Shown one piece after another: positions 52,821 to 62,481 of a stretch of 64,000 bases of DNA. The stretch is from JAAGZL01 sp050291725. GTDB taxonomy: Bacteria > Pseudomonadota > Gammaproteobacteria > Chromatiales > Chromatiaceae. How positions within the stretch are numbered: position 1 is the first letter of the stretch; each line of letters opens with the position of its first letter. Both the position numbers and the translations under genes were made by a program. Below the pieces are notes generated by a model. That model did not search any database, was not told the origin of the DNA, and was given only the letters and a program-made list of their open reading frames with translations. Location of the stretch: the NCBI GenBank assembly GCA_050291725.1, contig JBNKKH010000003.1, positions 1-64,000 of the forward strand. Reading direction: 5' to 3'.

Positions 52821-54026
52821 GTGAACCCTGAACTGATACTCGCTGAAGCCGATCGCTGTGTAAAATGTGGCTACTGCCTACCCCACTGCCCTACCTATGC
52901 CTTGAAAGCGGATGAGGGAGAGTCGCCGCGCGGGCGTATTGCCCTCATACAGGGGCTTGTAGGGGGGACAGTGGACAGCCAGCGGCTGCATGAGCACCTG
53001 GACTCCTGCCTGGCTTGCCGGGCCTGTGAAGCAGCCTGTCCATCCGAGGTACAGTATGGATTACTCATAACCTCGGTGCGGAATATACAAAAAAGTGGCA
53101 ACAGTGGACCAGGCACCCTGGATAAGGCCATGCTCCACACCCTGTCCCATGCACCTTATTCACAATCCACATCGACTCTCGCAGGCCTCTATCAGAGATC
53201 TGGGCTGGCATCCCTTACCAGCTCTCTCGGGGGAAAGACCATTAAGCGTCTAAACCAGTTGCTGCCAACTGACATTAAGGCAGCCACCTGGAAAGAGCTC
53301 TATCCTGCGATGGGTGAAACCCAGGGGCGCATCGGCCTGTTCACCGGCTGTATCAGCCGGATAACAGACCGCCCAGCCCTCAATGCCGGCATACGCATCC
53401 TTAATAAATTGGGTTACGAGGTGGTGGTGCCAGCCAAACAGGGGTGCTGCGGGGCCATGCACCTCAACAACGGGGATAGCAGTGAAGCGAAAGCCATGGC
53501 TCAACGCAACGGCTCTGCTTTCTCCGGGTTAGAACTGGACGCTATTGTGGGCGTGGTGAGTGGATGCATCTCCCATCTAAAAGAGCACTCTGAGGATAGC
53601 TCGCTCTCAGTCCCAATTATGGATATAAGCGCCTTTCTCTGTAGCACACCCAAGATTAAAGATTTGCAGCTAGAACCACTTAACAAGAGAGTGGCCATCC
53701 ATACCCCCTGCTCCATGAAGAATGTTCTGAAACAGCAAGCCGCGCCATTCGAGCTACTGCGACTCATCCCTGAGATCAGGCTTGTTGAACTGCCGGAGAA
53801 CGGCCTCTGCTGCGGCGCAGCCGGGCTTTACCTTATTGCCAACCCGGAAGAGGCCGACACCCTGCGTACAGACAAAATCGATGGACTAATTGAGAGCCAG
53901 GCCGATCTATTGATCACATCCAACACCGGCTGCTCCCTGCATCTGACAGCAGGAATTCATGCAGCCAACATGAATGTAGAAGTAATGCATCCGGTTGAGC
54001 TGCTATCCCAACAGCTATCTGACTAA
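52821..54026 (+). CDS. GlcF-like iron-sulfur protein
   Basis: A GTG start (GAGAG upstream) gives 401 residues. Two 4Fe-4S motifs are present: CVKCGYCLPHCP (C13, C16, C19, C23) and CLACRACEAACP (C63, C66, C69, C73). Two cysteine-rich CCG domains follow: GLFTGCIS..GCCGAMH and HTPCSMKN..GLCCGAAG. This is the layout of glycolate oxidase subunit GlcF. The partner flavoproteins glcD and glcE are not here, so it could serve glycolate, lactate or another D-2-hydroxy-acid dehydrogenase encoded elsewhere. The end overlaps the convergent osmC gene by four bases. Confidence 0.82.
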   Translation: MNPELILAEADRCVKCGYCLPHCPTYALKADEGESPRGRIALIQGLVGGTVDSQRLHEHLDSCLACRACEAACPSEVQYGLLITSVRNIQKSGNSGPGTLDKAMLHTLSHAPYSQSTSTLAGLYQRSGLASLTSSLGGKTIKRLNQLLPTDIKAATWKELYPAMGETQGRIGLFTGCISRITDRPALNAGIRILNKLGYEVVVPAKQGCCGAMHLNNGDSSEAKAMAQRNGSAFSGLELDAIVGVVSGCISHLKEHSEDSSLSVPIMDISAFLCSTPKIKDLQLEPLNKRVAIHTPCSMKNVLKQQAAPFELLRLIPEIRLVELPENGLCCGAAGLYLIANPEEADTLRTDKIDGLIESQADLLITSNTGCSLHLTAGIHAANMNVEVMHPVELLSQQLSD

Positions 54027-54439
54027 TTCTCCACCATCTCAAAGCCATGGGTAATATCTACTGAGGCCCCCAACATAATTGAAGCAGAGCAAAACTTCTC
54101 CGCGCTCAGCTCCACCGCCCTTTGCACCGCTTTCTCTTTCAGCCCGGGACCGGCCACCTTGAAGTGAATATGAATTTTGGTAAAAACCTTAGGATCTGTA
54201 TCTGCCCGCTCGGCTTCCATCTCCACCTCACACAAACTAACTTGGTGTCTACCTTTACGCAGAATATGCACCACATCAAACTGAGTACATCCACCCAGTC
54301 CCAAGAGAATCATCTCCATAGGCCTAGCACCAAGATTGCGTCCCCCATGCTCTTCCGGACCATCCATAACTACGGCGTGACCACTATCTGCCTCACCCAC
54401 CATCATGGTGTTTTCCACCCATTTTACTCGCGCTTTCAT
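54023..54439 (-). CDS. OsmC/YhfA family protein
   Basis: The 138-residue product has the OsmC fold: RNLGARPMEMILLGLGGCTQFDVVHILRKGR holds the first cysteine and KFCSASIMLGASVDITHGFEMVE the second, as in peroxide-reducing members. It lies divergent to crp, the arrangement of yhfA-crp in E. coli, which favours YhfA over the Ohr branch. Thiol-peroxidase activity is inferred. Confidence 0.87.
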   Translation of the reverse strand: MKARVKWVENTMMVGEADSGHAVVMDGPEEHGGRNLGARPMEMILLGLGGCTQFDVVHILRKGRHQVSLCEVEMEAERADTDPKVFTKIHIHFKVAGPGLKEKAVQRAVELSAEKFCSASIMLGASVDITHGFEMVEN

Positions 54440-54663
54440 ACAAACTCCTCCGACCCAGCTGGCATAGACACTCTGTGCAGCTATGAACGATAATTAATAA
54501 TTAATGCTAATAACCCAGGAATCCCGATCCTGGTAAACGACATTCGGGCTAGATTTTGTTATCCACTACTAATATATTGACGTATGCACTAGAAACGGAC
54601 AACAAAAGGCAGTAGCCTCTATTCCTGTCGGTAAGCAGGCAGACTATGGATTTATAACAATAT

Positions 54664-55317
54664 ATGAACACAATTCAACCACCGCAACCAGAACCTAAAT
54701 TCCTCCAACCGCTACTTTCACACTGCCACCGCAGAAGGTACCCGGCGAAAGCAGAAATTATCCGCCCTGGCGATCCTGCCGATGCTCTGTTTTACATAAT
54801 TGAGGGATCAGTAACCGTATTAATTGAGGACGAAGATGGTAAGGAGATAATCTTAACCTATCTCAATAAGGGAGAGTTTGTTGGCGAGATGGGGCTATTC
54901 AAACCCCATGCCCTGCGTAGCGTTCTGGTAAGAACCCGTTCTGAGTGTATCCTGGCGGAAATTAGTTATAACCGCCTGGAACAGCTATTTGATACTGGAC
55001 TACAACCACATGCCAGACAGATCCTCTACGCCTTCGGCGGTCAAATGGCAGATCGCCTAATGCGCACCAGTTACAAAGTTGGGCACCTGGCATTTCTTGA
55101 TGTTACTGGCCGTATCGCCGGCACACTGCTCGAGCTCTGCAAACAGCCAGACGCCATGACCCACCCGGACGGCATGCAGATCCGTATCACTCGTCAAGAG
55201 ATTGGACGTATCGTGGGCTGTTCTAGGGAGATGGCTGGACGGGTGTTAAAAACTCTGGAAGAGCAAGGGCTAGTGGATGTAAAAGGAAAGACAATTGTGG
55301 TATTTGGGACTCGATGA
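54664..55317 (+). CDS. crp: cAMP receptor protein (Crp/Vfr)
   Basis: The 217-residue regulator aligns closely with E. coli CRP. The cyclic-nucleotide domain has IIRPGDPADALFYIIEGSVTVL, GEFVGEMGLF and LRSVLVR, with the Arg-Ser pair (85-86) that binds cAMP phosphate. The hinge AFLDVTGRIAGTLL and helix-turn-helix ITRQEIGRIVGCSREMAGRVLKTLEEQGL keep the DNA-reading R-E pattern. It ends GKTIVVFGTR. A cAMP response is therefore expected. The 224-base gap to osmC holds both promoters. Confidence 0.94.
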   Translation: MNTIQPPQPEPKFLQPLLSHCHRRRYPAKAEIIRPGDPADALFYIIEGSVTVLIEDEDGKEIILTYLNKGEFVGEMGLFKPHALRSVLVRTRSECILAEISYNRLEQLFDTGLQPHARQILYAFGGQMADRLMRTSYKVGHLAFLDVTGRIAGTLLELCKQPDAMTHPDGMQIRITRQEIGRIVGCSREMAGRVLKTLEEQGLVDVKGKTIVVFGTR

Positions 55318-55331
55318 ACAGTAAATTGGCG

Positions 55332-55826
55332 CTAAAATAGCAAAACAGCCAGCCCCACTAGCAACAGCATACCGCCGCCCAATATCAGAGCTATAGGCCA
55401 AGACAGGCCCCTACTCTCCGCAGCGTGATTTGAGAAGAATCCTCGCCTACGTCTGCCTGACTCCTTCTTCCCGACTGGATCTGGAGACTCTTCAATCATG
55501 GTGAACTGAGTACTCTCCATATTTAGGTCAGGCTCCAGTATGCCAGTTTGTTCGATAGCGCCCGACCCTGTTCGCAAATTACTCTCTTCACGCACAACCT
55601 TTTTCAAGCTGCAAGCTGCCCCCCGCCGCTCAATCTTGTCACGCAGACGTTCGGCCTTCTCCAAAGTAAGGTCACGCCGAATAATGGAAGGCTCACCAAC
55701 CAGCAGAGGCCGTATCTTCTCCACTGATATCTTGAACAAACAACTCAGCTCAACAATGACCTCCTGGGTCTTAAACCCAGGTATGGTCATACCGGTAAGA
55801 ACAATACGGTATCTCTCTACCTGCAA
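55332..55826 (-). CDS. Tail-anchored protein of unknown function
   Basis: The 164-residue product is not recognised as a named family. Residues about 1-85 form a compact alpha/beta-looking domain (RYRIVLTGMTIPGFKTQEVIVELSCLFKISVEKIRPLLVGEPSIIRRDLTLEKAERLRDKIERRGAACSL). A similar N-terminal domain occurs in several gammaproteobacterial membrane proteins, as far as I recall. A polar linker with the basic run KKESGRRRRGFF leads to one C-terminal transmembrane helix (WPIALILGGGMLLLVGLAVLLF). The bulk would be cytoplasmic. It lies between crp (convergent, 14 bases) and the nfeD gene on the same strand. Confidence 0.7.
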   Translation of the reverse strand: MQVERYRIVLTGMTIPGFKTQEVIVELSCLFKISVEKIRPLLVGEPSIIRRDLTLEKAERLRDKIERRGAACSLKKVVREESNLRTGSGAIEQTGILEPDLNMESTQFTMIEESPDPVGKKESGRRRRGFFSNHAAESRGLSWPIALILGGGMLLLVGLAVLLF

Positions 55827-55853
55827 CTTATTGATCCAAGGTTATTACCTGTT

Positions 55854-56306
55854 TTAGTTAGTAATGGAATTTACTTTAAGCACCACTCCATTCACATCAT
55901 TAACCTGAACTTTGGTTCCACGCGGGCAATCCTCACCCGATATTTTCCAGATACTATCGTCCACCTTTATCTTCCCCTGTCCATTTACTATCGGCTCTTC
56001 CAGGGTAAATGTGCGGCCAATATACTGCTCGCCACGACGATTCAGCTTGGGCTGGTCTGACTCAATCGGATGCTTGTTAAGATAGCGCCGCCAAAGCATG
56101 ACACTGGCCACACTGAATGCTGCGAACAACACCACCTGTAGCTCCCAGGCCATGCCTGGAACTATTAACAACAGCAGACCAACAACCCCTGCCGAAATAC
56201 CCATCCAGAGAAAAAAAACGGCCGGAGATATAATCTCCAGAATCAGAAGCAGCACCCCTAACACCCACCAATGCCAATAACTAGACTCTTGCAGCCACTC
56301 CATCAC
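55854..56306 (-). CDS. NfeD family membrane protein (short type)
   Basis: The 150-residue protein has hydrophobic segments at about 12-36 and 38-58 (WVLGVLLLILEIISPAVFFLWMGISAGVVGLLLLIVPGM) and a C-terminal OB-fold domain (RRGEQYIGRTFTLEEPIVNGQGKIKVDDSIWKISGEDCPRGTKVQVNDVNGVVLKV). Short NfeD proteins pair with SPFH proteins; here its start overlaps the stop of the SPFH gene by four bases. The E. coli pair is YbbK(QmcA)-YbbJ. Confidence 0.88.
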   Translation of the reverse strand: MMEWLQESSYWHWWVLGVLLLILEIISPAVFFLWMGISAGVVGLLLLIVPGMAWELQVVLFAAFSVASVMLWRRYLNKHPIESDQPKLNRRGEQYIGRTFTLEEPIVNGQGKIKVDDSIWKISGEDCPRGTKVQVNDVNGVVLKVNSITN

Positions 56307-57226
56307 TCACTTCCCTCAGACTGCTTACCGAAAGCACTCTTGGCTATCTCAGCAATACCAGCTACAGATCCAATAAGGCTGGAGGCCTCCAGAGGCATCA
56401 GAACCACCTTCTGGTTTTCCGCCGACGCAATGCTCTGCAGGGCCTCGGTATATTTCTGAGCCACAAAGTAGTTGATGGCGGTAACGTCACCCTTGGCAAT
56501 GGCCTGGGAAACCATCATGGTTGCCTTGGCCTCAGCCTCGGCCAGACGCTCCCGCGCCTCTGCCTCACGAAATGCCGCCTCTTTATTGCCTTCCGCCTCC
56601 AGAATTGCAGACTGTTTCTCACCCTCGGCCTTCAGAATCTCAGCTTGCCGAAAGCCCTCTGCTTCTAGAATATTGGCCCGCTTCTCACGCTCAGCCTTCA
56701 TCTGACGTGCCATAGAATCCACCAGATCTCGCGGTGGAGTGATGTCCTTAATCTCAATACGAGTAACCTTTATGCCCCATGGAGTCGTAGCATCATCCAC
56801 CACATTCAACAGCCTGGCATTGATCTGATCCCGCTCCGACAGCACCTCATCCAGATCCATCGACCCCATAACCGTACGAATGTTGGTCATAACCAGATTT
56901 AGGATAGCCAGGGTGCGGTTATTCACCTCATAGGCCGCCTTGGGCGCATCCAGTATCTGATAGAAGACCACACCATCTACTTGCACCATGGCGTTATCTT
57001 TGGTGATCACCTCTTGGGAGGGAACATCCACCACCTGCTCCATCATATTCAGCTTGGCGCCGATTATATCTACCAAGGGAACAATAAGATTAAGGCCGGG
57101 CCGGAGTGTTTTAGTGTAGCGTCCGAAGCGCTCAACGGTATATTCAAATCCCTGTGGTACCCGTTTGGCACCGAGCACAACAATGACCACTGCTAATACG
57201 GCAAGAACAATAGAAAATTCGCCCAT
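56303..57226 (-). CDS. qmcA: SPFH/Band 7 membrane protein (QmcA/stomatin-like)
   Basis: The 307-residue product has one N-terminal membrane helix (FSIVLAVLAVVIVVLGAKRV) and the SPFH domain: VPQGFEYTVERFGRYTKTLRPGLNLIVPLVD, VDGVVFYQILDAPKAAYEV, GSMDLDEVLSERDQINARLL, GIKVTRIEIKDITPP. A long coiled coil rich in Ala/Glu/Lys (about 185-260) ends it. Such proteins form ring-like membrane assemblies and are linked to proteases such as FtsH. It is coupled to nfeD. Confidence 0.88.
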   Translation of the reverse strand: MGEFSIVLAVLAVVIVVLGAKRVPQGFEYTVERFGRYTKTLRPGLNLIVPLVDIIGAKLNMMEQVVDVPSQEVITKDNAMVQVDGVVFYQILDAPKAAYEVNNRTLAILNLVMTNIRTVMGSMDLDEVLSERDQINARLLNVVDDATTPWGIKVTRIEIKDITPPRDLVDSMARQMKAEREKRANILEAEGFRQAEILKAEGEKQSAILEAEGNKEAAFREAEARERLAEAEAKATMMVSQAIAKGDVTAINYFVAQKYTEALQSIASAENQKVVLMPLEASSLIGSVAGIAEIAKSAFGKQSEGSE

Positions 57227-57352
57227 GTGGATTCTCTCCAGATTATTTGTTTAATTAAGCTCCCAGTATACATTCTTCACCGCTACGGCAAAGAAGAAAG
57301 AGGAGCCAGTTTCCTGTTAAACTTGCAGCCATAAACCAAGAAATCAATATTA

Positions 57353-58108
57353 ATGACCAAAACAGTCCAAAAACCGCCCAAATCTCTACTACGCAAAGTA
57401 GGCCGGGCTGTTGCTGATTACAGCATGATACGTGATGGAGACCGCATCCTGCTGGGCGTAAGTGGAGGCAAGGACTCACTATCACTTTTGCAGATTCTGG
57501 CCCATCTACGCAGCTACGCCCCGGTCAAATTCGAACTGGGGGTTATCACTGTAGACCCAGAGGTGGAAGGCTTTGACCCCAGCGACCTCAAAGCCTACTA
57601 CCAATCCCTCGGTGTACCCTACTACTATCAGCAACAACCAATTATGGAGGACGCCAAGAAGAGCATGGATGGCGACTCCTTCTGCGCCTTCTGCTCCCGC
57701 ATGAAACGCGGCATTATGTACAGCACCTGCCGTAAGCACGGCTATAACGTGTTGGCCTTGGCGCAACATTTAGATGATCTGGCAGAGAGCCTGCTCATGT
57801 CCATGTTTCATGGCGGACAGTTGCGAACCATGAAGGCCCACTATGTGAACGATGCTGGCGATATCCGCATTATCCGCCCTCTGGTCTACTGCCGCGAAAC
57901 CCAGACCGGCGGTTTTGCCAAAGAGGCGGGGCTACCTATCATCCCCGACAGCTGTCCGGCCTGCTTTGACATGCCGACCCAGCGTCAACACATGAAAGAG
58001 CTACTACTGGCAGAAGAGAAGCAGAACCGCCATCTCTACGCCAATATGCTACATGCGATGCGACCTCTGATAGATGAGGCACCGCCAGTTGTAAGCGGCG
58101 ATGAGTAA
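57353..58108 (+). CDS. ttcA: tRNA 2-thiocytidine biosynthesis protein TtcA
   Basis: The 251-residue enzyme thiolates C32 in tRNA. The PP-loop LLGVSGGKDSLSLLQIL (SGGKDS 37-42), the cysteine pair FCAFCSRMKRG (C111, C114) and a later CPACFDMP (C201, C204) with the 4Fe-4S ligands are all present. It is shorter than E. coli TtcA (311), mainly at both ends. It stands alone, divergent from the SPFH gene and before the RND pump. Confidence 0.94.
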   Translation: MTKTVQKPPKSLLRKVGRAVADYSMIRDGDRILLGVSGGKDSLSLLQILAHLRSYAPVKFELGVITVDPEVEGFDPSDLKAYYQSLGVPYYYQQQPIMEDAKKSMDGDSFCAFCSRMKRGIMYSTCRKHGYNVLALAQHLDDLAESLLMSMFHGGQLRTMKAHYVNDAGDIRIIRPLVYCRETQTGGFAKEAGLPIIPDSCPACFDMPTQRQHMKELLLAEEKQNRHLYANMLHAMRPLIDEAPPVVSGDE

Positions 58109-58196
58109 TCTACTCTTATGCTAAGTAATTATTGAAATAACCGAGTAAAGTAGTATATTAGAATAAACTTATTTACTGCCTATCTGGAGAAACGGC

Positions 58197-59249
58197 ATGA
58201 AAACCAGTCTTATCCCTCTTATTTCAACCCTGTTGCTTGCTCAAGCCGCAGTTGCAGGCTCCTCACTTAAGACTGCTCAAGCCGAATATCGTGAGATAGC
58301 CGTGGAGCATAGACTCGACGGAGTTGTGGAAGCGGCCAATCAGGGCACCCTTTCGGCCCAAACATCCGGGCAGGTGTTGCAGATCCTGGTAGATGTTGAC
58401 CAATATGTTGAAAAAGATGAACTGGTTATACGCCTCAAGAGTACACAGCAGAAGGCCAGCCTAACCCAGGCCAAGTCAGAGCTAAACACCGCAACTGCTC
58501 GTCTGGATGAGGTCAAGAATCAGAACAAACGCATCCTGGCCATGCATGCCAAGGGATTGGTATCCAATTCCGCTATGGACCAGGCCAACGCCAACCTACG
58601 TGCCGCAGAAGCTCGCCTCAATGCGGCTGAGGCAGGCCTGGAGCAGGCGCAAGAGCAGGTAAGATATACCGAAGTCAGGGCTCCATTCTCCGGTATCGTT
58701 ACCCAGCGCCACATCGAAGAGGGAGAGACCGCTAACCCTGGGCAGAAGCTGATAAGCGGCCTCTCCCTGGAGAATCTACGGGTTAATGTTAACGTACCCC
58801 AAAGTCTAATCCAGCAGATCAAACAGAGCGGTAAAGCCAAAATAGAGCTGCCCAACGGCAAAATTATCGAGACCACAAAACTAACCGTTTTCCCCTATGC
58901 CCAGGCTGGAAGCAACAGCTTCAAGGTGCGACTCGAGCTATCGACTAAAACCCCAGGCCTGTTCCCAGGCATGTATGTAAAAACCGACTTTGTAGTCGGT
59001 AGTAAACAACAGCTTTCTATCCCGCAACAATCGGTGGTATTCCGCAGCGAGGTAACTGGAGTTTATGTGCTAAATAAGGATGGAAGAGTCTCTTTCCGCC
59101 ATGTAAGACTCGGAGGCAAGATAGATAATAACAACATCGCTATCTTGGCAGGACTTGGGCCGAAGGAACAGGTAGCTCTAGACCCCATCTCTGCAGGAGA
59201 ACTACTGAAGCAGCAAGCCCAAGCAAACAAGGAGAGCAATGGTGAATAA
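58197..59249 (+). CDS. RND efflux periplasmic adaptor (membrane fusion) protein
   Basis: The 350-residue product has a signal peptide (LIPLISTLLLAQAAVAG). A biotinyl-lipoyl-like half motif (GQVLQILVDVDQYVEKDELVIRL) and a coiled-coil hairpin (about 80-150) come next. The second half motif VRAPFSGIVTQRHIEEGETANPGQKL and a beta-barrel/membrane-proximal part ending in VYVLNKDGRVSFRHVRLGG complete it. It has no lipobox. It joins the downstream permease, which it overlaps by 11 bases, to an outer-membrane channel not encoded here. Confidence 0.9.
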   Translation: MKTSLIPLISTLLLAQAAVAGSSLKTAQAEYREIAVEHRLDGVVEAANQGTLSAQTSGQVLQILVDVDQYVEKDELVIRLKSTQQKASLTQAKSELNTATARLDEVKNQNKRILAMHAKGLVSNSAMDQANANLRAAEARLNAAEAGLEQAQEQVRYTEVRAPFSGIVTQRHIEEGETANPGQKLISGLSLENLRVNVNVPQSLIQQIKQSGKAKIELPNGKIIETTKLTVFPYAQAGSNSFKVRLELSTKTPGLFPGMYVKTDFVVGSKQQLSIPQQSVVFRSEVTGVYVLNKDGRVSFRHVRLGGKIDNNNIAILAGLGPKEQVALDPISAGELLKQQAQANKESNGE

Positions 59250-62200
59250 GATGGGCATATCCGGCCGTATTGCCGATAGCTTTCTCACCACCAGCATCAC
59301 TCCTCTATTGGCTCTGGTGGGTCTTCTGCTAGGCGTGTTTGCGGTAATGATCACCCCACGAGAGGAAGAGCCGCAAATTGATGTCACTTTTGCCAATATC
59401 TTCATCCCCTTCCCTGGAGCCACTGCACCCGAGATTGAGAGTCTGGTGGCTACACCGGCGGAACAGGCCATGTCCGAAATTGATGGAGTTAAGCATATCT
59501 ACTCCACCTCACGTCCTGGCATGGCGGTTCTTACCGTGCGCTTTGAAGTGGGAGTAAAACGCAGCGATGCCATCTTACGCCTCTACAACAAAGTCTACTC
59601 TAATCAGGATTGGCTACCCCCCAGCCTCGGCGTAATTCAGCCCATTATAAAACCCATGGGAATCGACGATGTGCCCATTGTCACCGCCACACTCTGGTCA
59701 GATGATGCTAAAACCGGTGGTTATGAACTAGGCCAGGTGGCCCATGCCATTGAGGCGGAACTGAAACGGGTACCAGGCACTCGGAATATCTATACCGTAG
59801 GCGCACCAGAACGGGTGGTAAGCGTACTACTGGATCCCCAGGCCCTGGCTGGTTACAACATCAACCTAAACCAACTCCAACAGGCCCTCTCTGCTGCCAA
59901 CGCTGTCCGAGACAATCTGAGCATCACCAATGACAACCAGGAGGTGTTAATTCAATCAGGGACGTTCCTAACCAGCCCCGAGCAGGTGGGCGATCTGGTA
60001 GTGGGCTTACAGGATGGTATCCCGGTCTATCTGCGCGATGTTGCCACTATAAAACATGGACCCGATCAACCCAGCCAATATGTATGGATCGGTAGCGGCC
60101 CCGGCTCCAGCAACCAGACCCTATCCAACTCAGATAGCCTGCCGGCAGTCACCATCGCCATTGCCAAAAAGCCAGGCACCAATGCAGTGGATATTGCCAA
60201 TGCTGTTATCGAACGCTTTGAACAGCTAGATGGCATCTTCATCCCCGATGGCGTCCACGCCAGCATAACCCGCAACTACGGAGCAACCGCTGACGCCAAG
60301 GCCAAGAAACTAATCAGCAAGCTGGTTTTTGCTACTGCTTCTGTTGTCCTGCTAGTTATGTTTGCCCTGGGTTGGCGTGAGGCCATCATTGTGGGCACAG
60401 CGGTAGTTATAACCCTGGCTATCACCCTATTCGCCTCCTGGGCCTGGGGCTTCACCCTGAATCGAGTATCCCTGTTCGCCCTGATCTTCTCCATAGGTAT
60501 CCTGGTGGATGATGCCATCGTGGTGGTGGAAAATATTCACCGCCGTATCAGCAATGGAGCAAAGAACCTGCTTGAAGCCATCCCCGAGGCGGTAGACGAG
60601 GTAGGCGGCCCCACCATCCTGGCTACCTTTACCGTAATTGCCGCCCTTATGCCTATGGCCTTCGTCAGCGGTTTGATGGGGCCTTACATGAGCCCGATTC
60701 CAATCAATGCATCAATGGGTATGCTGATCTCCTTGCTGGTAGCATTTATCCTCACTCCTTGGCTCACCAATAAGGCCCTAGCCAACACCGCTCATGGCCA
60801 TAGCGAGCAGTCGGAAGAGATAGATAAGAGCAGCTCGCTGTACAAAACATTTTACCGGCTGATGCAGCCATTTATTGAGCCAAATGGCGGAGCAAGAAAA
60901 CGCAGGCTGCTGCTTGCATCTCTAATAGGCCTAATCGCCCTCTCCATTCTATTGGTGGTTTCCAAGGCGGTGGTCATGAAGATGCTACCTTTCGATAACA
61001 AATCGGAATTCCAGGTAATCTTGGATATGCCGGAGGGCACCAGCCTGGAACAGACCGCACGGGTGTTGAACGATATCGGCGGCTATCTCAAGACCGTACC
61101 TGAAGTCACCAATTACCAGGCCTACGCCGGCACTTCTGCTCCAATCAGCTTCAACGGGCTGGTGCGCCAATACTATCTACGCGAGGCCCCCAACCTGGGA
61201 GATATCCAGGTAAACCTGCTGGATAAACATGAGCGGGATCGCAAAAGCCATGAGATAGCCCTGGATGTGCGCAAGCCAATTCAAGATATTGCCGCCAAAT
61301 ATCAGGGCAACGTAAAAATTGTGGAGCTTCCTCCCGGCCCTCCTGTTATGTCACCCCTGGTGGCTGAGGTCTATGGCCTGGACTATGAAGGCCAAATCGG
61401 CATCGCCAAGCAGGTACGAGAACAGTTCAGCCAGACCGAGGATGTAATCGATGTGGATGATAGTGTGGAGTTCCCAGCGGACAAACTTCTGATCCAGGTA
61501 GATCGCACCAAGGCTGCGCTGTTAGGCGTGTCTCAGGATAGCATTACCCAGGCTATGGCCACGGTGATAGATGGATCCGATATGACCTATCTGCATGGAA
61601 AGCACATGAAGTATGCAGTCCCAATCCGGGTCAAATATGCTGAGGCTGATAAATCTAATCTGCAGCAGCTATTGTCACTCAAAGTCACCAGTATGAGTGG
61701 AGAGTCTGTACCTCTATCAGAAATAGTCAAAGTAATACCATCCAAACGTGAGCACTCTATCCAGCACAAAGATCTGCTGCCGGTGGTATATGTAACGGGT
61801 GATATGGCGGGCGATACTGATAGCCCTCTGTATGGCATGTTCGCCATATCTGAGACCCTGGACGAGAAAAACATGCTGGAGCAGTGGTTCATATACCAGC
61901 CGGAGAACCCCTACTCCTATAGCCTGAAATGGGACGGCGAGTGGCAGATAACCTATGACACCTTCCGCGATATGGGCATCGCTTACTCTGTTGGCCTGCT
62001 CTTGATCTACCTACTGGTAGTTGCTCAGTTCCGCTCCTATCTGGTACCGCTGATCATCATGGCGCCTATCCCATTGACCATCATTGGCATAATGCCGGGA
62101 CACGCCCTGCTGCATATGTTTACCGGATCCACCCAGTTCACCGCCACCTCTATGATCGGCATGATCGCACTGGCAGGAATTATTGTGCGTAACTCCATCC

Positions 62201-62481
62201 TGTTAGTGGACTTTATCAATCAGCAAGTGCGCGCAGGTGAACCACTGGAGACGGCGGTAATCAACTCGGCGGTGGTGCGGGCCAAGCCCATTATCCTGAC
62301 CGCCATCGCTGCCATGGCTGGTGCCTTTTTTATCCTGGATGATCCAATCTTTAGCGGTCTTGCGGTATCGTTAATCTTTGGCCTGTTTGTATCAACCGCC
62401 TTAACCCTGATTGTGATTCCAGTGGTCTATTATGCGACGATGCAGACGCGAGTAAACCAGATTAAGAATAGTTTGGGGTGA
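59239..62481 (+). CDS. RND efflux pump permease
   Basis: The 1080-residue inner-membrane pump has twelve transmembrane helices in the RND arrangement: one N-terminal (TPLLALVGLLLGVFAVM), six around 360-560 and five near the end. The proton-relay TM4 reads FSIGILVDDAIVVVENIHRRI with two Asp near residue 422. PGATAPEIESLVATPAEQAM is typical of the HAE-type N-terminal porter domain. Cargo cannot be told; the sequence is not the heavy-metal CusA type, as it lacks a Met-rich path. GGAGAG precedes the ATG inside the adaptor gene. No regulator or outer-membrane factor is adjacent. Confidence 0.92.
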   Translation: MVNKMGISGRIADSFLTTSITPLLALVGLLLGVFAVMITPREEEPQIDVTFANIFIPFPGATAPEIESLVATPAEQAMSEIDGVKHIYSTSRPGMAVLTVRFEVGVKRSDAILRLYNKVYSNQDWLPPSLGVIQPIIKPMGIDDVPIVTATLWSDDAKTGGYELGQVAHAIEAELKRVPGTRNIYTVGAPERVVSVLLDPQALAGYNINLNQLQQALSAANAVRDNLSITNDNQEVLIQSGTFLTSPEQVGDLVVGLQDGIPVYLRDVATIKHGPDQPSQYVWIGSGPGSSNQTLSNSDSLPAVTIAIAKKPGTNAVDIANAVIERFEQLDGIFIPDGVHASITRNYGATADAKAKKLISKLVFATASVVLLVMFALGWREAIIVGTAVVITLAITLFASWAWGFTLNRVSLFALIFSIGILVDDAIVVVENIHRRISNGAKNLLEAIPEAVDEVGGPTILATFTVIAALMPMAFVSGLMGPYMSPIPINASMGMLISLLVAFILTPWLTNKALANTAHGHSEQSEEIDKSSSLYKTFYRLMQPFIEPNGGARKRRLLLASLIGLIALSILLVVSKAVVMKMLPFDNKSEFQVILDMPEGTSLEQTARVLNDIGGYLKTVPEVTNYQAYAGTSAPISFNGLVRQYYLREAPNLGDIQVNLLDKHERDRKSHEIALDVRKPIQDIAAKYQGNVKIVELPPGPPVMSPLVAEVYGLDYEGQIGIAKQVREQFSQTEDVIDVDDSVEFPADKLLIQVDRTKAALLGVSQDSITQAMATVIDGSDMTYLHGKHMKYAVPIRVKYAEADKSNLQQLLSLKVTSMSGESVPLSEIVKVIPSKREHSIQHKDLLPVVYVTGDMAGDTDSPLYGMFAISETLDEKNMLEQWFIYQPENPYSYSLKWDGEWQITYDTFRDMGIAYSVGLLLIYLLVVAQFRSYLVPLIIMAPIPLTIIGIMPGHALLHMFTGSTQFTATSMIGMIALAGIIVRNSILLVDFINQQVRAGEPLETAVINSAVVRAKPIILTAIAAMAGAFFILDDPIFSGLAVSLIFGLFVSTALTLIVIPVVYYATMQTRVNQIKNSLG

